A model generated the notes under the pieces. The model was not told where the DNA came from and did no database searches. It saw nothing but the letters and a program-made list of their open reading frames with translations. From Myxococcus xanthus (GTDB lineage: Bacteria; Myxococcota; Myxococcia; Myxococcales; Myxococcaceae), in contig NZ_FNOH01000019.1 in assembly GCF_900106535.1 (NCBI RefSeq), forward strand, positions 47,595 through 111,594: a stretch of 64,000 nt of DNA, written 5' to 3'. The position numbers and the translations under genes were made by a program. Below are positions 61,200 through 64,000 of this stretch, one piece after another (the stretch's first letter is position 1; each line of letters begins with the position of its first letter).

Positions 61200-61682
61200 A
61201 TGCTCTACTCAGGGGTGTTGCTCCTCCACTCCTGGCTGCGCTGGGCGGTGGTGGTGCTGGGAGTGCTCGCGCTCGTGAGGGCGCTGATGGGCTGGGCGCG
61301 AGCCCGTGACTGGACGCCCGACGACCGGCGGCTCCAGGTCTTCTTCGTCTCCGCCTTCGATATCCAGATGCTGCTGGGGATGACGCTCTACTTCGCGCTC
61401 AGCCCCGTCACGCCCCGGAGCCTGGACGCGCTGCGGATGGGCATGTCCATCAGCCACCTGCGCTTCTTCAGCCTGGAGCACCCACTGCTGATGCTCCTGG
61501 CCCTCACGGCCGCGCACGCCACCTCCGCGATGACGCGGCGGGAGGCGCCCGCCCAATCCAAGCACCGCACCTGGGCGGTGGGGCTCCTGCTGGCCATGCT
61601 GTTCGTCGCACTGGCCATTCCCTGGCCCGGCTTGCCCCACGGACGGCCCTGCTCCGGGACTTCTAGCCAGACAAACCGTTAG
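61200..61682 (+). CDS. Four-span membrane protein after the cytochrome
   Basis: The 160-residue protein begins 5 bases after the cytochrome stop, so it is in the same operon. It has four helices (LLHSWLRWAVVVLGVLALV; FFVSAFDIQMLLGMTLYFAL; HPLLMLLALTAAHATSA; AVGLLLAMLFVALAIPW) with several membrane histidines (LLHSWLRW, ISHLRFF, EHPLLML, AAHATSA) that could hold heme, as in cytochrome b561-like or related proteins. I do not recognise a named family. Likely a partner of the cytochrome in electron transfer. Confidence 0.7.
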   Translation: MLYSGVLLLHSWLRWAVVVLGVLALVRALMGWARARDWTPDDRRLQVFFVSAFDIQMLLGMTLYFALSPVTPRSLDALRMGMSISHLRFFSLEHPLLMLLALTAAHATSAMTRREAPAQSKHRTWAVGLLLAMLFVALAIPWPGLPHGRPCSGTSSQTNR

Positions 61683-61692
61683 AGTGCCGCGC

Positions 61693-62154
61693 ATGCGCGG
61701 ACACAGAAACTGGGCAGGCACGTCAGTGATTGCGGTGACGCTTTGGCTCGCTTGCGGCGTGGCGATGAGCGGCTGTGGAAGGGGCAAGGAGCGCGCGGCG
61801 CTCGCCACGAAGCTGGAGCAGCGCATCCGCTCCGCCACGGAGGTAGGAGATGCCTTCCACCTGTCGGAGGTGACGGACTTCGACTGGGACACCCTCCACG
61901 TCTTCACGCCCTACGTGGTCGCGGAGGAAGTCCGCCAATCGCTCGGCAACGACTGGTCCGGCGCGCGAGACATCTACGAATCGGAATGTCTGCTCGTCTT
62001 CGTGAAGGAAGGACGGGTCGTCATGGACCTCGAATTCCCTCGGATGAAGGGGGACTTCTCGGCCATGAAGAAGTACCGCTTCTCGCGCGATGAGGCCCGG
62101 TTCGCCGCGCCCAAGGACGGCAGGCGCCTGACGCACGCGATGGATGCGCCCTGA
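61693..62154 (+). CDS. Lipoprotein of unknown function
   Basis: ATG 61693 (or GTG 61684) gives about 153 residues with a lipoprotein signal (VTLWLACGVAMSGCGRG) and a mature part beginning KERAALATKLEQRIRS, followed by a mixed fold (FDWDTLHVFTPYVVAEEVRQSL; CLLVFVKEGRVVMDLEFPR). It begins 10 bases after the membrane protein and ends before a hairpin at 62170-62201, so it closes the operon. Family unknown; similar small lipoproteins recur in myxobacteria. Confidence 0.65.
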   Translation: MRGHRNWAGTSVIAVTLWLACGVAMSGCGRGKERAALATKLEQRIRSATEVGDAFHLSEVTDFDWDTLHVFTPYVVAEEVRQSLGNDWSGARDIYESECLLVFVKEGRVVMDLEFPRMKGDFSAMKKYRFSRDEARFAAPKDGRRLTHAMDAP

Positions 62155-62169
62155 GTCTCCGGACGCGGC

Positions 62170-62201
62170 GGCGTGCCTCGGCCCGCGAGGAGAGGCACGC
62201 C
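62170..62201. terminator. Hairpin between the cytochrome operon and the convergent small gene
   Basis: GGCGTGCCT (62170-62178) pairs with AGGCACGCC (62193-62201) across 14 bases. Probable terminator for both convergent transcripts. Confidence 0.55.
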
Positions 62202-62212
62202 CGCGAGCACCG

Positions 62213-62458
62213 CTAAGCTTTCACCCACTTGCTTAGGAGCACGTCCCAGCGCATCTCCTTGCCATGAAGCGGCTCGGCCTGGTTGCTCGCGAAGCTGCCC
62301 GTCGCCGTCACGTTCGTGCACCCAATGGCCGCCAGGTAGGCAAGACAGTCCGTGGTGAACTGATTGGCCTGGCTGTGATTGTGGGCCCCCATGGCGCCAT
62401 ACATCTTCGAGCTGCCAGGACCGTCGTAAGTGAAGTTCTGCACGTAGTACAAAGGCAC
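62213..62458 (-). CDS. 81-residue protein of unknown function
   Basis: GTG 62458 has GAGGAG nine bases upstream, which favours a real gene. The product (VPLYYVQNFTYDGPGS, SKMYGAMGAHNHSQANQ, then two cysteines in TDCLAYLAAIGCTNVT) has no signal peptide or membrane helix. Composition suits a small cytoplasmic or secreted-without-signal protein. No family is known to me and no operon partner is adjacent. Confidence 0.5.
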   Translation of the reverse strand: MPLYYVQNFTYDGPGSSKMYGAMGAHNHSQANQFTTDCLAYLAAIGCTNVTATGSFASNQAEPLHGKEMRWDVLLSKWVKA

Positions 62459-62729
62459 GTCAGTCGCTCCTCGTGAAGGCGTTGGTTGCCGTCCCGACTA
62501 TCGCACTTTCCGCCCCTCCTGCTAAAGTGCGCTCGGAGCAACATCCCAGAGGGAGGCCCCCCGCACACGACGCGTCAGGGCCCCACCTCCACCGCCCCGG
62601 CGGCTCCTGCCGGGCGACGGCTTCAGCCGGGTCAGCACCGGGCTCTCGCGCATCGTGAAGTAGCCGGCGCCGCGCGGAACGCATAGCGCTTGCGGCAGGT
62701 GCGCAGCATCCAGGCGAACCTGGACCGCG
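62459..62729. other. Gap between the small gene and the RING-finger gene
   Basis: GCACTTT (62503-62509) pairs with AAAGTGC (62524-62530) across 14 bases, 45 bases before the small gene's start: a possible operator. The remaining 200 bases hold only scrambled short frames (for example a 25-residue MLRTCRKRYAFR frame at 62655-62732 on the minus strand). Confidence 0.4.
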
Positions 62730-63811
62730 CTATGCCTTCAGCGCGGCCACCAAATCGCCCGCGGCCAGCCATGAAACGGATTCCGCGGAGGTGTGGAGGA
62801 AGCGCAGCGCATAGCCCTCGCTGCCGGCCGGGAGCGAGGGGTGGTCCGTCATCCCCGCGAAGAACGTGGGCGCCGAGCCAGGCGCGAAGGCGTGGCTGGT
62901 GGCATCCACTTCAAGGCCACGCAGCCTACGCAGGAAGGCGGCGGTGTCCTCGTCCGAGCCCCGCTTCAGGACGGACACCGTGCCATCCCGGCGCCGGACC
63001 TGCACCGTGCGACTGCGCGCGGCGACGTGAAGGCAGGCCAGCTCCCAGGGCGTGGGGCGGGCGCCGGTTCCGAAATAGGCCAGGGTGTCCTTTCCAAGGT
63101 TCGCGAGCTCGCCTCGCGAGCTGTGCACACTCTGGAAGCCATCCTCGGGAGGAACCTTCACATCCACCCAACGGAGCTGCTTCTCGACGAGGTCGATGAC
63201 GAGCGGCGTCGGTCCCCAAGGACAGCCGCGTCAGCCGGTTGACGGCCAGTGCATACACGCGCTCGGCGGCCTCGAGCGCCGTGGGCTTGAGGAACGGCTC
63301 GGACGGAGACAAGCGACGGTGACAGATGGGACACGCGCTGTAGTCGCTTCCGTCGTAACACCGCTCGCAGACCAGGTGGGCGCACGGCGACAGCGCACGC
63401 ACCGTGCCCTGCGCGCCGCAGTGGATGCACGGCTGTTCCGGCGACTGGAACAACCAGCCCAGCATCCGCTGCACGTACAACTGCCGGGTGTCGTGCGGCA
63501 CGCTCTCGGGGAAGTTCCGGAACAATGGAACGAAGGGCCGGTTGGCTCCCCGGAGCGCCGCACAGTTGTCGTAGATGAAGCGGCCGGAAGCCGCCATGAT
63601 CTCGGTGGGCAGCGCGAGCAGCGCCTCCCGGAGCGCGCCGTCCAGCGTGTAGCCCCCCCCCCGCGAGGTCTGCCTCCAGGGCATCCATGCCTTGCTCCCG
63701 CGCCTGCGAGTCACCGCTGGGCGCAAATCCCGAGGGGAGGAAGACAAGCCCCGTGGTCCGGAGCAGCAGCGCGGCTGTATCGCCCATCACGTCGAGCGAA
63801 GGGGAGCCCAT
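62730..63811 (-). pseudogene. RING finger (C3HC4) protein gene interrupted by two +1 frameshifts
   Basis: Starting at ATG 63811 (GGAG seven bases before), three frames in turn make one protein. Frame 1 runs MGSPSLDVMGDTAALLLRTT to about 63662. Then a run of ten G (63653-63662) shifts it; with nine G it continues YTLDGALREALLALPTE. A second shift near 63213-63216, in GGGG, is mended by one G less (LSLGPTPLVIDLVEKQLRW). Total length 1082 minus 2 is 360 codons (359 residues), so both shifts fit. The middle has a full RING pattern at 63325-63435: CIHC, then CAHLVCERC and CPIC, spacing C-x2-C-x11-C-x-H-x2-C-x2-C-x8-C-x2-C. RING domains are E3 ubiquitin ligase modules in eukaryotes and rare in bacteria. 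Sequencing errors, phase variation or true decay are all possible. Confidence 0.7.
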
Positions 63812-63893
63812 GGTGACTCCAGACGAGAGGAAAAAACGGGGCGGAGAGCGGATCCGCTACCTCTAAACGCCCGATCATGAATCTCGCACGCGC

Positions 63894-64000
63894 TCAGGCG
63901 GCGCGCCGCAGATGGACCTTGCGGAGGATAGGACTGGCACGCCGCTGGGCGTTGCGAGCGTGCAGGTAGGCATGGACGCGCCGCATGAGCTTCTGGAGGG
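63894..64000 (-). CDS. C-terminal fragment of a protein cut by the window edge
   Basis: The minus-strand frame enters at the right edge and ends with TGA at 63894-63896. The 34 residues (LQKLMRRVHAYLHARNAQRR, then ASPILRKVHLRRAA) are basic and helical with the codon bias of the region. Too little to name a family. The 12-bp palindrome AGCGGATCCGCT (63847-63858) lies between this stop and the RING gene start. Confidence 0.4.
   Translation of the reverse strand, partial: LQKLMRRVHAYLHARNAQRRASPILRKVHLRRAA

Noticed and set aside
63847..63858. AGCGGATCCGCT palindrome as a recombination or attachment site
   Set aside because: A single 12-bp dyad with no integrase, tRNA or matching partner nearby; such sites occur by chance.

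Overview
The window comes from a high-GC myxobacterium, most likely Myxococcus or a close relative such as Corallococcus or Pyxidicoccus. Evidence: strong G/C third-position bias; many lipoproteins with 'PDAGP' linkers; a Ser/Thr kinase with a C-terminal membrane anchor; and a 295-residue RpoH-type sigma factor matching what I remember of M. xanthus SigC. I see no tRNA, rRNA, CRISPR, insertion sequence or prophage. Genes are dense and on both strands, often with ATGA/GTGA overlaps.

Layout. 1-1.0 kb: end of a sigma factor overlapping a membrane protein. 1.1-7.5 kb: metal/drug efflux set (TRASH-like lipoprotein, TolC, RND pump, adaptor). 7.7-12.3 kb: repeat lipoprotein, small exported protein, ammonium transporter, acetyltransferase. 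12.5-16.2 kb: Ser/Thr kinase and two exported proteins. 16.6-22.1 kb: L-serine dehydratase, SRPBCC protein, large catalase, tail-anchored protein. 22.2-26.6 kb (minus): exported PIG-L protein, 59-residue membrane protein and sodium:solute symporter, coupled by 4-base overlaps. 26.7-30.3 kb (plus, divergent): bshC-bshB-bshA, the three bacillithiol enzymes, also coupled. 30.3-32.7 kb: DUF2911 protein and an AAA ATPase.

32.9-42.2 kb holds a trans-4-hydroxy-L-proline catabolic operon: epimerase, three-subunit D-hydroxyproline dehydrogenase, deaminase and alpha-ketoglutaric semialdehyde dehydrogenase. It converges on a secreted M9 collagenase gene, which is divergent from a PAS-AraC regulator. Together they look like a collagen-to-2-oxoglutarate locus.

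42.3-49.9 kb: hydrolase-like protein, DUF1360 protein, sigC, AlkZ-like winged-helix protein, SDR, delta-60-repeat lipoprotein, ArsR regulator. 50.0-52.9 kb: overlapping minus-strand trio (Cys-rich lipoprotein, MORN lipoprotein, trypsin-like protease) and a small lipoprotein. 53.0-56.7 kb: ileS with an unusual insertion. 57-62.2 kb: SDR, then a RegB/RegA-type two-component system followed by a diheme-type cytochrome, a membrane protein and a lipoprotein; two copies of TGCGTC-N5-GACGCA flank the regulatory genes. 62.2-64 kb: small unknown gene and a gene for a canonical C3HC4 RING finger protein, broken by two +1 shifts in G runs (one a run of ten).
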